A stretch of DNA of 64,000 nt, taken from Paraspadella gotoi. Lineage: Eukaryota > Chaetognatha. Shown one piece after another: positions 23,366 to 38,405 of this stretch (its first letter is position 1; every line of letters starts with the position of its first letter). The position numbers were made by a program, and so were the translations under genes. Under the pieces are notes generated by a model. It had not been told where the DNA came from. It saw only the letters and a list, made by a program, of their open reading frames with translations, and made no database searches. The stretch is taken from NCBI GenBank assembly GCA_051294375.1, contig CM119266.1:22978338-23042337 (forward strand). Reading direction: 5' to 3'.

Positions 23366-25984
23366 GTTAAAAACAACAAAACAGAAAGAAATGAAAGGCA
23401 GAGCGAAATCATGAGAGAAAAAGATAATAAAGGAAAATTGACGATATTTTTTTTATAGAAGGTTAGATTATACAGATTATTTTATTAAGCTTTCAAATTT
23501 TTTGTTAGTGCCAGTCCGCTTCTTTTCTTCACTAACCTCATCTCAACCGACTTTCAAACTTCATATCATCATCCACTTCTCCGTTTCGCCAAACTGTTTG
23601 TTCGGTCAACCTTCTCTTCATCCCTCATCACCTCCCTCTCTTCATCTCATCCTCTCCACATCCTCGAGCACATCTCTCTCTTCTTCCCTCTATTTCCCCT
23701 TCTCCACTCTCCCTCTCTTCCTCCCTCTACATCCTATCCACATTCTTCTCACATCCTATCCACATTTTTTCTCCACATCCCTATCCACATCTCTATCCAC
23801 ATTCTTCTCCATATCCCTATCCACATCCCCATCCACATTCCTATCTACATTCTTCTCACACCCCTCTCCACATCCCAGATCACATCCTTACCTCATCCCT
23901 CCCTCCACACCCCTCCCAACCCTCTTTTCTCCACCCTCTCTTCTTCCATCTCATCTCCCCTCTTCCGGCGCCGAATTCTCGCCAAGTCGCCGGCGTTGTT
24001 TGTGGGCGGAGACTCTGGCGGCGACGAGACGCCGCTTTTTTCGGCGTAGCGTCGGCGGCGGCGTCCTTTTGGACCGGAAGCGGCGGTGGCGCCGCGTCTC
24101 TCGCGTCTTCGGGGAATTCGAGGCGCCGAAGAAAGGAGCCAAGGGTTTTTGGAGAAAAAAATTTGGCAAATGAAAAACCGGCCGGCCGCTTCGGGCGGCG
24201 GTGGGGCGGCCCGCGGGGAGGGGGGGTGCGAGCCGTGGTGGGTGAGGGAGGTAAGGCAGGTGAGTCGGCGGGGAAGGAGGTTTTCTAAGAGAGAGAGAGA
24301 GACAGAGAGGGATGGAGTCAATTTCGCGGTTAAAGAAGGTAAACCCAAACGAATACATCATCGTCGTAAAGGTGAGATCTTCGTTCAGAGACGACGGAAG
24401 TGAAGCGAACAGTCTTCGCGGAAGTGAAGCGAACAGTCTTCACGAATCCTTCAAAATTCGTGATGGATCCACAAATCAGAAAAAAGAAAGCGAGGGATGG
24501 AGCCTTTGCGAGACGCTTCGGGATTCGCGGGGGCGAAGACGACCTTCGCAGGCGGCGGGGAAACGTTCCGCGCCACGTTCCGCCCTTCGCCTCCTGCCTC
24601 GGTTTTCGTTGTTTACGAATTCGTTCGGTCGAAACAGAGAAGAGATTCGAACGAAGAAGATTCCATTCTTGATTGCAGGATGAAAATGTAGTATTGACCA
24701 TCTTTATTTCACGACGTGACTCATCGGATCAAACCTTAGGAAGGAATGTGGAACTTTGAAAAGCGAATTAGTCAATTTTCATGACAACGAAAAATAAGTG
24801 GAAAGTAGGATGGACGGGCAAAGAGGGATTGCTGGAGTGATGGGGTTGTTCTCCACGTCAACGTCGCCTTCGTGGTCGTCGTCTCGTCGTCGTCGTTGTT
24901 ATCTTCGACTTCGTCGTCACAGTCGTCGTCGTGTCGTCCTCAAAGAATCGACGTCGACGTCGGCGTCTTTTAGCGACGGAACATCGAACCTCGAAGGCGA
25001 AAACTGTTTTTGTTTTTGTTTTGGGCGTCGGCGGCTTCGGCGGCGTCGGCGGCGTCGGCGGCGAGGGCGGCGGTGGCGGGTGAAAGTGCCGGTCCGTGCG
25101 AAAGGAGGGAAAAACAAAAGGGGATTCGGAGCGAGAAACAGAGTAAACAAAACACGAAGAAAACACGAGACTCGAGACGCGTTATGAGGGCGAGGGCGGG
25201 ATTTTTCTTTCACTTGTTGTTGTCGTTGTTGTTGTTGAGGTTTCTTTAGGTGTATGAGGAGGCCCGCGTGCTGAGAGCTCTTGTCAAAATATTCTGGTCT
25301 TGAGGATATTAAACGTTTCTGAAAAAAAAAAGAAGAATTAAATACAATTTAATGATACTCCGTAACTCGGGAATAAAAATTACAGAATTTCAGAAATAAT
25401 CCAAACACAGTGCAAAACACTTTAGCCCCACAACGACACGTACACACACAAGAGAACACACACGAACAAACTTAGAATAAGACATTTACACGAACAAATC
25501 TAGGATTCTTTTCTTTATATTTAAAACTTGCGTTAATGCCCGAAATTTTTTTTATTCAAGAAATGAAATCATTTCTGGAAATCGAGATGATGGGGGACTA
25601 ACGGAGCCGAAACGAACGAACGAGATTTTCGCGCTCGCTTCTCTTTTCCAATACTAATGAAAAGAATTTATAAAAGAAGTAAAGAGAATCAAATCCCGGA
25701 AACTTAATCTTTTGTATCGTGAAAAATGTCGCTGAGAAGTTTGTTTTTTAAGTTACAACTTCCTTCCTCTTCATCGTCTTCATCATCCGTTATTCGGATT
25801 TCCCTGAAGACGAAAGTAACTCCATCACCGAAGAAGGAACGACATAAACCTCCATGACCATTAAAGGAAAAGAAAAGAAAATAATGTTGGAGAGGGAGAA
25901 AGAGAGAGAAAGAGAGAGCCTGTCTTCCTCCCCTCTCTTTTCTATTCTTTTTATTTTCAGGCCTCCTCTCTCTCTCTCTCTCTG

Positions 25985-26034
<50 letters not shown>

Positions 26035-28664
26035 TCTCTCTCTCCGTGGAACCGCAAAAAATCATTAATCAAAGGGGGATTGCAATTTGATATTGCCACG
26101 CGAGAGCCGCGCTCGCATCCGGCTTCCGCAGCCCGCCGACTTCTCCGCGACGTTCCTCACCCCTTCCCCTTCCCCTTCCCCTTCCCTTCCCTTCCCCCTT
26201 TCCCCTTAACTCGGTTCGATCTAACAACCACAAGATCTCTCCCCCACCCGTCCCAACCGATGGGGGGGGAGGAACGACCGAAGCCTTATCCCTTTTCTTT
26301 CGACCACCATTGTGAAATTGCGAGCCGGAGGAGGAAATGGAAAGAGAGAGCGCGCAGGGAGGTAGAGAGAAAAAAAAAAAGAAAGGAGAAAGAGGAAGGA
26401 AGGAAAGGAAGAAAATAAAATAGATTGAGGGAAAGAAAAGAAAAAAGAAAAACGAAACGAGACAGATTAAAGCTGATAGTTGAAAGTATATATATTATTC
26501 AAAACATGTTTTGTCATCTCCATGACACTAATAGAAAATTAAAATGAAATAAAGTACATATATATATAAATTTCTTTCTCGCCCGAAATTCCTTCCCTCC
26601 CGAATTCTCTTCTTTGCTCGAACAGCGTGACCTCCTGCTCCCCCCGCCCTTCTCCCCCTCTCGACCACGTACCTTTCCCTTCTCTTGTCACTCACTCCTC
26701 CTTCTCAGGCGATGGTATAACAAATGTTGGGCCCCAACGTCAGATTGGGTGTTAATGTCCGCGATCCTATTGAGCCCTGATTAGGCACCTTCTTGGGCCG
26801 GTTACTCTCCGGACTTTTCGGAGGGGCAGCGCTTGGGCTAAGGGGGATGTTGGAAAGGGGAAATAAAAATAGCGGGAAAGAAAACTTAATTCGACTTGAA
26901 AGACGAAAAATATTTATTATGTTGTAAATCAGAATTAATATATCTCAACATCGAATGTCTTATTTGTTTATTATATTTTTTTTTTCCTTTAAGTCGAGAT
27001 TAAAAAAATAATTTTCTTCAAAATATATTTTTTAGAATTGACAAATTTTTGAAGAGGCGCCATCCGTCCATCCTTCAATTCGACTAAAACTCGTAAAGGA
27101 AAAAGAACGATTCACTTACTTTTCCACTAATTTCGCAGCGAGAAGAGTTTTTAAATTTTAAACAAGAACGAGAAGGAAGTTGAAAAAATGCAGAAAAAAA
27201 AAGGGAAAAAAGAAAGAAAAAAAAAGAAAGGTGAGCCTCGTGAAGGGCCCATCGGCACATTAAACGCGATACGGGACCCTGAGGCTTCATAAAAAGCGGA
27301 TGCATCTTGATGAAGAAAGAAAATAAGAAGAAGAAAAGAAAAGAAGAAGAGAAAGAAGGAGAAAAGAAAAAAGAATAATTTAAAAAAGAAAAGGAAGAAT
27401 GTTTGAGCTTCGAACGCCAACAAAACGGTAACGAAATGCAATGGAGGGAAAAGAATTTCACTTTCGGTCACTAATTCCAAAAGTTGACCCGACGAACTGC
27501 GACAAGTTTTGACAGGAGATCATGTGAAACTTATGACAAATTCGGCGGATTGATAAAAATACTATTTGGATTTTATTTAAACCATCTTATCGGCGAAAAC
27601 ATGACAATGAACGACAATTACTAAAGGTCTATATAATTCGTTGGTCACTTATCTAAAATCAAAAGACTACATACAAATCATAAGCTTATGTCATCTTCGC
27701 TTGTCGCTTCTTCTTTGCGCAGCTAGGTCTTTCACGCAGCTCGAAGCGCTTACTCTTTATCTTATCTCTTCTCTTCACCCCTTTTCAAACAATAGTTATC
27801 TCCCTTTTCAAGCGGTTTAATGGAATCGTCCTGTTCTGCGAAAAAAGGTGTCTCTCTCTCTCTGCTCTCTCTCTCTCTCGTCTCTCTCTTTCCAGTTTCC
27901 AGCGAGAAGGAGGACAAAAGAATTTGTTTCCATCGACGATGAAACGTGATGACGTCACGATGGAAGCGACTCCTATCGCGCGTAAATCATTTTTTTCCTT
28001 CTGCGGAAATCGACGGGGTTATTGAAAAATAGACGAAACACTTTTGAGGCTTTCAAGCTGCCTTGTATGAAATCTGAGTTTAACATATTTAATTCACTTT
28101 GTGAAAATTACGAAATCGATCGAAGACACATTTAGTAGAAGAAGATATTTTTTTCGGTGTTGTTTCGAGATATCCAAGTTGAGTTTTCCTACTTAGAAGA
28201 ATTTTTAAGAAATGCTGAACCAAGTAGCTAATGTTAATTCAGTCGAAAGCAGCTCATTGATTAATGTTTACATTAAAACATTACGGCGAGAAAGAAGTTC
28301 TGAATTCTGTTGCGTTTTTTCCGTCTCAAAAATGTGTAAAGAGTCGAAGTGCAGTGCAAAACTTTTTAAATTTTCTTCTTCTTTAGTTTAATTTATAAAT
28401 TATATCATTTTTAGTATAATTGTTTTGGCGTATCTGCTTTTTGTTTAACATTTTTTACTTGAATAAAAATTTTAATCGATTTTAGAAACACGAGAGACAA
28501 AAAATAAATCCCGGATCGAAGAGGACAAAAAAATTGGCGTCGACTTTTTCGTCAAACTTTCTCTCGACGAACTGATTCGGTGACGATCAGACGCTGACGA
28601 CGGCCAAGTCGTCCCTCGCACTCTCGCCTCCCTTCACTGACACCTGACACTTTGCAATAAATCT

Positions 28665-28701
<37 letters not shown>

Positions 28702-29596
28702 TCTCTCTCCTCTTCTCTCTCTCTCTCTCTCTCTCCTCTCATCTCTCTCTCTCGCATTTCCGTTTTTCTTCTCGGTCATTGGCAGAAGTTTCCTCAATTG
28801 TCCTGATACGGAAGCCTTCCTGATAAATCTGCAGCCAAGGAAACCTCGGTCGTTAGTTGTCACAATGAATTTGTTAAATATTATTGAAAATTCTATGCAC
28901 GTAACTAACTCCCTATAATCTCTTCATCGATTTACCTAGAAATCTCAAACAAACTATTTTTCTTTTTAAATTTCACAGATTTTTTTTTTTTTTTAAATAC
29001 CACAAATTTTTCACGAAACTGGAAGCCTCGTTTCGTAGTTTCGTCACGACGGACAAATTTCAAGTTTCTTCAACGAGATCCAGAGTCGCCTCTTCTTCTG
29101 TCGGCCCGAACGTCGCTCGTCGGTCAGACAGCCGACGTTCCCCGAACTAAGCCGTATGGAGTGGCTCTCTTCTTCGTAAGCCTTTGTCGTCTTCGTCGTC
29201 GTCAACGTCGCTTCAAGATTCCATTGTTGACGAAACGTCGGGAGTTCGAGACGGAAACTCGAATCACGTGATCGATGGTGCCGCTCTTGGGTCCACGTGG
29301 ACGACCCACGTGATCGTCCTACGATACCGGAAGACTGATCACGTGACGTCTGAATCATTGACTCGTCCTTGTTACTCGAAGGGTCGCGAGACGGTCAACG
29401 TTGTCGGGACCGTCGTTCGTCGCTCGTCTAATCCCTCTCCTCCTCCCACCTCCACCTCCTTCCGTTTCCCCTCCCTCTTCTCCTCCCTTTTCTCCTCTCC
29501 TCCTCTTCCTCCTCCTTCGTCTACGAATGTCAAATGTCTGATCCGAGTCTTGACGCCTGTCAAACGCGTCCAACGAGAGCCACTCCCCCATTCCAA

Positions 29597-29677
<81 letters not shown>

Positions 29678-29870
29678 CGTCTCGATACTAGTATCGGTTC
29701 CATCGACGATTTATCAAACGTTTCGACCAAATTTAGACAAGACGTTTATCGCGCAGTGAAAACGGAGCTCTTTAGCTTAGGAAAGATGTTGGAAGTGCGT
29801 TGATTATTAATACAGAAATCGTCAAATTTTACTTTCTTTTCTTTCTTTTTTTCTTCTTTCATTCTTTCTT

Positions 29871-30342
<472 letters not shown>

Positions 30343-32238
30343 TAATTCATAAATTCCATAATAAATTTCAAAATGTGTATATTTTTATAAACAATTTTTA
30401 ATTAGCTTATAAAATAACAATGATAATTTTTTTATAGATAATTAATTCACGAGATTACGCAGTTATTTATTATTAATTTTGTATGCCAATAATGCTTAGT
30501 TTTGCTGACAACCGACACTACTTCAAGTTCAAAGGTTTTAAATCTTTTGTTTTCAATTCGAAGATTTTTCTCTTTGTGCAGCTTTACTTCCGAATCCGTC
30601 CACGAGCATGCGCCCTTAACAAACAAAGGCTATTAGAGGAATAAACCACGTCAGAAACAAGATATAACTGAGTTCATGTTTTTGATTAAGAGTTAAAATC
30701 CAGAAATGTTATCAATATAACTCAACTAATTAAAAAAAAAAATGAATAAGCCTGTAACTTGATGAATAACCATTTAGGTCCTCTTTGTCCGAAATTGGAT
30801 TTCGTTTCTTAAACCAGTTAGACCAATTTCGAATTTTAAACGGATTTCACGAATTCCTGAGAAAGACTTCACCTTTTATCCGCGGTCCGCGAATTGAAAT
30901 CATTTTCATTGTATGGGGCCATGCATTTCATCACATTCTTTTTCATCGAATGTTCACGAGGCATTCACTCGACATTCATTTCGATAACCGACATTCACAA
31001 TCGCCAAAACTCGATCGTAATTCTTTCACGCGTCACAATAGTTCATTCGCCGCCAACATCGATCACTATTAACGAAAACAAGATAGAAAAGAAACAAATT
31101 AAAACTAAATGTCGAAACAGAAATTTAAAGAAAAAAAAAACTGTTAGGACGAGTAAGAAGAGTTTCAAAATCGGATATTAATTTGCCGTCTGACGCTTAC
31201 AAACTATATCCGATCGATATCGCATTAAAATCAGTATTTTTTTTTATATTTAATCATGTTTTACTTTTCAATGGTGACTTTGGAGACGGCAACTATTTAA
31301 AATGCATAAGATTGACTATCCATTGTAAAATCAGGATAATTAAACACAGTATAGAACGAATCTGCTTCAACGAATAAATTTACGCAAAATCTCGAAAGAA
31401 TCGGCCGATGAGGCATTTTAACGACTCGAGCTCATCCACCGACGTTCATTGAATTTTTTAATCCGACCACGCATCTCCGTAGATGATATTTTATTTTATC
31501 AATTTTATGAATATTTATCAATTATATAAAAAACATCTTAACTGTTCGGTTTTTTTAATTTAAAAAAAAAAATTTAGCCCATAAAAAACGATATTTTAAA
31601 ATAATATGTTTTACGTTAAGCTCCTCATTACAATACTTTATATGATGACTTATATAATAGATTCTGACACAGCATCGTTGGCCACATTGGTCGCTATTTA
31701 TCCGATTTTTTCTCAGTTAACGCAGTGTCTTAAACACAGTCGATTGCTGCTGCCGTCGTCGTTGTTGTTTTGTTTCGAAAAATCTCGACTCGCAAGAAGC
31801 GTTCGGCAACGGCGCAAACATCTGGCCCGGGAGAGAATTCGAGAGTTACGGTCACGGACCCGTGAGTCGACCCATCGGCCAAACGACCTCTTCGCCAATC
31901 GACTCAATCAAACGAACGATCGATCTCATGTCATCGGCGTAACCAGTGAACGCGGTCGACCTCACTCGACCAAAAACAGTCGAAAGTTGAGCTCCTTCTT
32001 CTTCTTCATCGGATGTCAAAATCAAAAAGCGGCTGCTCTTTTTTTTATTGGATGTCAGTATACGTAAATGAACTAAAGCTTTTGGAATGAAAACAACGAC
32101 GAAACACACAAAGAACAAATGAAAGCCCCGCTTAACGTGGATTCGTGTTAAACAAAGCGTAGAAAAAAAATAACTCTTAACTTAAACGATAATAAAAACT
32201 ATAAACAAAAAACAAATATAACCAAAGACAATTCGAAG

Positions 32239-33589
32239 ATGATGTACAACAATCGAGAGACGATCGCCTTCGCCCTGACGGCATCGTGTGGGTGCGGCTC
32301 GGGACATCGTCGCCCTCGGCATCGCCAACTACCGCAACCCCGTCTACCTCATCGTCTCACGGCGTCGTCGACGACATCGCGGAGGCGTCTTCGATATGAC
32401 GACGCAACCTCGGATCGAGCAGCAGGTCTGGGTTTCGGGCGCTGAGTTGCGGTTGCATTGAGGTAGGCGTGACAGGAAATGATTTGGAAGGCTCTGAGAA
32501 AATTTCTTGAAATTTATCATTTTTTACGGGGTTTATCTCGTGCCGTTTAAAAAGTTGTAAAGAGTTTGCTATATCCCTTAGGTTTTCTTTCTGACAGCGA
32601 TCTTAGTGCAAAAATAATAGAGTGGGTGAGAACTAAAAATAACCAGGACTCAAATTGCGCGAATACTAAATGATGACAAAATGACAAAAGAAATGACGTA
32701 ACGACTAGGATGACTTATCACGTCAAACTTTTAAATCGAAAAGGTATCCCGTCAATTAAGTCGGCACAATGTGTACGTATAATTATAATTAAATCTAATC
32801 AGCCCGTCGTGTTCATGGCGGGCGAGCGGTGCTCATGATCATCGGGTCATCGGTGCTGCGGCGCCACATCAAGACCCATTCTGCATGAGGTTCTACTACG
32901 GGTTGATGCTCCTTTGTTTTGTGCGGCAGCGTCGCCCTCGCCGCGTTGTCTTCACCGGGAGATGGGCGTCGATTTGTCGGCGGTGAGAGAGGGGGGGTGG
33001 GAATGAGTATTGGGGTTTGATAATAAAGAAGTTAACAATGAAACTAAATAAAAACCGCTTACTAAAATGCATACTGTTTATAACTATCTACGTTTTTTCT
33101 TTCCGATTCTATCTTCTATTATTTGCCAAATTTAAACTCGGGCAAAAAATTGAAGTTTCCTTCCTTGGAAGGCAATGAATTAATGTAATAGTATCCGTAA
33201 TTGTATAATATACATATTCTCACATCATTATCGCCTCTATCTCTCTCAACTTTCTACTTCAATTTCCCATATTCTTTACCCGCCCCGCCCCCCTACAGAC
33301 GACGCGCAGTCCGCGACCATTCACGCCTCCTGGCTCCGCAAATCCCCCTCCGCTCAGCGCGAGGTGGAGCGGCGCCTCGGGGCTGCGCCTTCGACGCCGC
33401 GACCTCCAAGCGGTCACGCCGTCTGGCTGGCGGAGTGCCCATTCGAGGTTCCGGGCTGCTTCGACGAGATGCTAGAGAATGAACCGGAGTCACGGGTCGC
33501 GGACGCCGGATTCATCTGGACTGGCCGTCTCCTGCGTTCTCTTCGTCTTCACATGGCTTTACGTGATGGTGGATCAGGCGGATCACTAA
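32239..33589 (+). pseudogene. Tetraspanin copy B, frameshifted in all exons
   Basis: This is the reverse-complement counterpart of 12285-13668. Exon equivalents are 32239-32425 (187 bp against 195), 32803-32982 (180 against 187) and 33299-33589 (291 against 293). None of the losses keeps the frame: after the first 14 codons the product diverges from the tetraspanin. The ATG, splice AG/GT positions, stop codon and AATAAA are still recognisable. The lost bases are scattered singles, and introns are hit as often as exons. This looks like base-calling error rather than relaxed selection, so it may not be a real pseudogene. Confidence 0.8.
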
Positions 33590-34110
33590 GAGGGGGAGAG
33601 AAGGAGGAGGAAGTGGTCCATAATAAAGAATCAATAAGGAGTAGGATGTGAATGTCTGAAGTCGCCGGCCTCACACGGCGTGGCACCAAGACCGAGATGT
33701 CGTAGAGGGATATTTCATATGGGGCTTGAAGTATTGTACTGAAAATACTCTTTTCACTACTCGATTGTCTCACGTTGAGTATGTTCGTCCGAGTCTAAGC
33801 GATGACGTGTTTTGTATTTAATTGATATAAGCATCGGTATGATTCATTCATAAAAATCACTTTATTGGGTCTTTATTTTTTTAAGCTAAATAACAGGTAA
33901 TTGGAACTCGATAACGAGTATTGCAACTTATAGGATACTAGAATGATTAAGAAATGTTAATTTGGTTGTCACATTATCTATATTAGGCGTCTTTATTTCG
34001 TCAAATTCATCTCGTCTAATGACCTTTTAATTAAAGTTTGCCACCCGCTTCGGGTTCTGCTGCCGAAAGAAAAAAAGTAAGACCGGTTGCTCCTTGAGAG
34101 GACGATTTTA

Positions 34111-34166
<56 letters not shown>

Positions 34167-34510
34167 AGAGAGAAGAGAGAGAGAGAGAATTAGAGATAGA
34201 GATATAGAGATATAGGATAGAGAGAGAGAGAATTTAAGTGTCGCGGCATAATTAGATGTTACCAATCAGAAAAAAACATTGTCGACATAAAGTCAGTTGC
34301 AAGGTAGATTATTTATAAAATGAGTGATCATATTTAAATTGGTTGTAACAAATTCATTCATTTTTACAATTCCTGCGTCATCAGTGAAAAACTGAATCGT
34401 CCGAGTGACGTACGGACCAACGATTCGACTTTCGTAGAGACCAGACCGACGGACGGACAGACCCTCTATTCGATCTCGTCTGGAATCTTGACGGGACGGG
34501 ACGGACCACC

Positions 34511-34711
34511 ATGAACCTGTCCATTGTCTTCCTCCTTCTCTTCGCCTTCGTCCCTCCTTCATTTTTTCAAACTTGGAGGTTCGAACTCGAAGGGGAAGTT
34601 TTTGTGCTTCGTCGGGTCCTTCACCCACAGCCCGAGGACGTCGTCGTCGTCGTCGTCATCATTGTCGTCTGCCTCATTTGTCTGGTTCCGATCCAGAAAC
34701 TTTTTGACTAA
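34511..34711 (+). CDS. 66-residue frame with signal-peptide-like start (copy-specific)
   Basis: ATG in a good context (ACCACCATGA) opens a frame beginning MNLSIVFLLLFAFVPPSFFQ, which resembles a signal peptide, followed by a charged segment, a Val run from a GTC repeat and a stop. The equivalent in block A (near 11305) lacks the ATG (CCCAGAAC in place of CACCATGAAC) and is in a different frame. The frame therefore exists only in the error-prone copies B and C. I list it because it would be the only secreted-type start here, but I think it is an artefact. Confidence 0.1.
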   Translation: MNLSIVFLLLFAFVPPSFFQTWRFELEGEVFVLRRVLHPQPEDVVVVVVIIVVCLICLVPIQKLFD

Positions 34712-35121
34712 ACGGAATTGTCAGTATTCTTTTCGTCTCGTCGTCATCATTTTGGTCGTCGTTTTGAACGTTTTGTCGTCGTTCTCTCTCGCCTGACTTA
34801 TTTGCTGTTTCGTTGTAGTAAACTTTTAATTGAAAGTTAAATAGTAGAAAGTCCCATAGTACCAAGTAATATATTAGAATATTAGTGAGTAAAAATTCTT
34901 CTCCTCTAACTCAGCCACTGAACCAACTGGTGTTGACTGTCCATTTGCTCTCCTTCGTCGCAACTTTTGTTTCTCGTCGTCTATCGTCGATTGTCGTCGT
35001 CGTCTCTGAGTCGGGCTTCCGAGACTCAGCCTTCCTGAAGGACGTGACACGGATGCGGCCTCTGTCGTTCTCGGAGCGGCTTTGGTGGGACGAGAGAGAG
35101 AGAGAGATAGAGATGAGAGAG

Positions 35122-35196
<75 letters not shown>

Positions 35197-36246
35197 AGAG
35201 AAAAAAGATCCGATACCCAAGCCCCTCGAAGGCAGAACGCAGAAGACATGGGACAAAGACAAAAAAATTGCCGAATTCGTTTCATCGAAAATTGCAAAAA
35301 AAGTGAAGGCATCAAAGAGAAAGATGGAGGAAAGGATTAATGATTGTGGCTCGATGAAAAGTGTGGGGGGGGGTTGTCGTTGTGGACGACGACGACAAAG
35401 ACGATGATAACGATGGCTCTTCTGTTTTTCTTTTTTTATATTTTGCTCCATGAATCACGAATCTGTACCGAGTTCATCGTCCATCTCCAATTTATTGTTT
35501 TCCTCATTTTAATTTTATATAAAAACCGCGTTTTAAAAACGCTTTTTCTTTTTTTTTTCCCCTCCACAACGGAATTTGCGCGAAGTCGAGTTAAGGAAGA
35601 AAAGAAGAGGAAATTTGCATCTTGGAATCATTTATTACGTCCTTCCCGCCCACTTCTGCTTTTGCTTTCCTTTTTTTTTGTCTTTTTCACCTTCTACTTT
35701 TCTGGGTTTTTGTTTCTACACTGCCTTTAAATCAGTGTTCTCTTTAGGAGTTTAAACTTTATTTTTTGCTTTTTTCATATCATTATTCATTACAATGACT
35801 TAAAATAAGTCACTTTTTTAGTCTTCCCATATATGTAATATACCCCCCACACAAAACTCATCTATATCACTATTTTCTTTCACTTCTTTTTCTTATTATT
35901 TAAACTCTTCTTTCCAACCTCCAAGTCTTTCATCTTTTGCTTTCCTCTCTTTTTTTCCCTCATGATTGTCGCTTCAACGCGGTTATGACTCACCATAAAA
36001 CATTTGGCAACCATTTCCAGATTCTTTTTGTTCAGAGCTCTGGTTCCTGTATTTTTTTTTTAAACAATCAGATTATCTTACGCTCCCGCTACCCTAATGT
36101 CTAGTAGCTATGTACCGGTTGGTTAACAAAGTTTTTAATACGTATCTTAGCTCCTAGAGTCTAATAAACTGATTCTTTCGTGAATGCATCTGTTGTTGAT
36201 AGTAAAGAGTGAGTTGTAATAAGAGTTCCCTTTTTATCTTTATATA

Positions 36247-36292
<46 letters not shown>

Positions 36293-36382
36293 TCTGACAA
36301 TAAAATATGAGGACGCAATCCCCCGAGCGTTTTACGACCGCCGTCCCCACGTAACGGTTCCACGTTCCATCGCTTCTCCGCC

Positions 36383-36421
<39 letters not shown>

Positions 36422-37737
36422 TCTCCTCTCTTCTCTGCTCTCCTCTCTCTTTCTTCTGTCTCACGCGCATCCGCTTCCTCCTCCACTTCTTCCTCCATCT
36501 CTTCCTCGTCCCCGAGGAAGACGAGGCGTCCTCCTCCCTTTCATTCTTCTCCCTCACTCCTCCTCTTCCTCCTCTCCGGCATTCCTGTTCCTCCGGACGA
36601 TTCGATTCCGCTTCTTGTAACGACTTCACGTAAGTGAGGCGTTTGTCTTCGTCGTCGTCGTCGTCAGTCGTCGTCGTCGTCGTCGTCGTCGTCCTTGACG
36701 TCTTCTCTCGTCGCCGTCGCCCATGTTGTTCCCGTCTTCGTCTTAGCTGTTGTTGTTCTTGTCGTTGTTATCTTCCTTCAGCTATTCTTAATCGATGCAT
36801 TGTTTCATAATTTTTGTCCACCTGCTCCGATCATTTTTATTTATGTATCTTAATTTGTTTGTTTTTTTTCCTTGGATGGATTCCAATAATTTAACGAGAT
36901 CCATTTTAACTGAAACACTTTAACGATTACCGATCGATGGGATTGATGGAATTGTTTGTATAACGATTAGTCAATTAACAATTAGTTTGTATTACTAAGT
37001 GACGTTGGCGGTTCTTTCAGCAATGTTTCATCATTAATCTTGCAAATTTTATTAAAAATAATTAATAAAAAATCCCCGACTTTTTCATCGAGAGGACTTT
37101 TTTTTCCAGACTGCGAGGTCGCTTCGTCAGTTTTCTTGGCGGCGGCGAAGGCAAAGATTTCCCCCGAGGAACAATGGAATGGATTTTTACCGCAATTGAA
37201 ACGCCAATAATGAGTTGAATACCGCAGCCGCTTCGTCTGCTTCGTCTGCTTCGCTCCTGCCGCTCCTGCCGCTCCTGGTCCCGATGAAAAAAAAAAATCC
37301 CCTACCGTCGCGACGGAGTCTGTGAATAAGTAATGAAGCTTCTTCACGTGAAAGGTCGTCTTGTCCGTCGTCGTCCTCATCGTCGTCATATTCGTCGTGA
37401 GACGTTTTTTTTTTAAATGTCTGCTTTCACTTAAAAAAGCCGTTGCTTTAGACAAAAGCCTTTGTAATTTACTCTCAGTTCAGTTTTAAAGGCTTTGCGT
37501 TCGGAGAGATGGACGGTCCCTTAGACGTACTGACTAACGGACTAACGGACAAACGGATGGAACGACTGAGAGGAAAACATTTTTAAACGTGTTAAGAGTT
37601 TTAATTTGTTATATAATGGTCGTTATAGCACTGTGCCGTCTGACAAGGATGTATTAAGGATTCATTATTTCAAATGATATCGACGTATGAAAACAAAAAA
37701 TGGCTCAAATTTCAAAAATGCTTATGACGTCAAGGAA

Positions 37738-37768
<31 letters not shown>

Positions 37769-38240
37769 AGTCTTCAAAGTAAATATTCTGTTTTATTGTC
37801 CACTAAATTTTATTCAAATATATTTCTTTTATCACATTTTATTTTTACATCAACTCACGCAATCCATATCTTGCTACTAACTCGCCCTCTATTGCAAAGG
37901 CATCCTATGACTCCGTCGTAGATCCTCATTTTCTCTCAGCCCCCTATCTCCCCCCTCCCCCCCACAAAATACCCCAAACTCCGCCCTTCCTCCCCCAGAT
38001 TCTATTTCCCTTTCAGTCTCTCAACCCCCGGCGAGCTTTTCATTCCTGCTTTCGATTCGCGTCTGATCTCAGCGCCCCTGGCGTCGACGAGGAGAAAAGA
38101 AAGACTTGAGGGAGAATAAAAGAAATCGAGAACAAAAGGCCATCGTCAGAATGGAAAAGAGAATGAAAGGATGGGGCGCGACGCGGGGGGGGGGGAGTGG
38201 AGAGAGTTAGAGGAAAGGACGGGTGAGGGCGAATCGTGAA

Positions 38241-38325
38241 ATGTGGGAACTAGGATGTAAATATGCGGAAGTGGTGACTATTGCGAAAAGGGGGTGGGAT
38301 GGTTTGGTGAGTCATGTTGAGAAAG
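38241..38325 (+). CDS. Possible internal or first coding exon inside the palindrome arm
   Basis: The frame is open from 38211, after a TAG; it has an ATG at 38241 and reads MWELGCKYAEVVTIAKRGWD, then GLVSHVEK, up to a consensus donor AAAG/GTAAGG (exon end 38325). Composition is well mixed, unlike the repeat frames nearby. The mirror copy near 38660-38750 carries indels that break it. I could not find the acceptor or next exon, and recognise no family. It could be a short piece of a gene cut by the palindrome. Confidence 0.28.
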
Positions 38326-38380
38326 GTAAGGATTTAGGAAAGGAAAAGAGGAAAGTGGAGGGTAGGGAAAGGAGGAAGGA

Positions 38381-38405
38381 NNNNNNNNNNNNNNNNNNNN
38401 NNNNN
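38381..38405. other. Assembly gap, 25 Ns, at a palindrome axis
   Basis: Fixed-length gap at the centre of the 37.1-39.9 kb palindrome. Confidence 0.95.
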
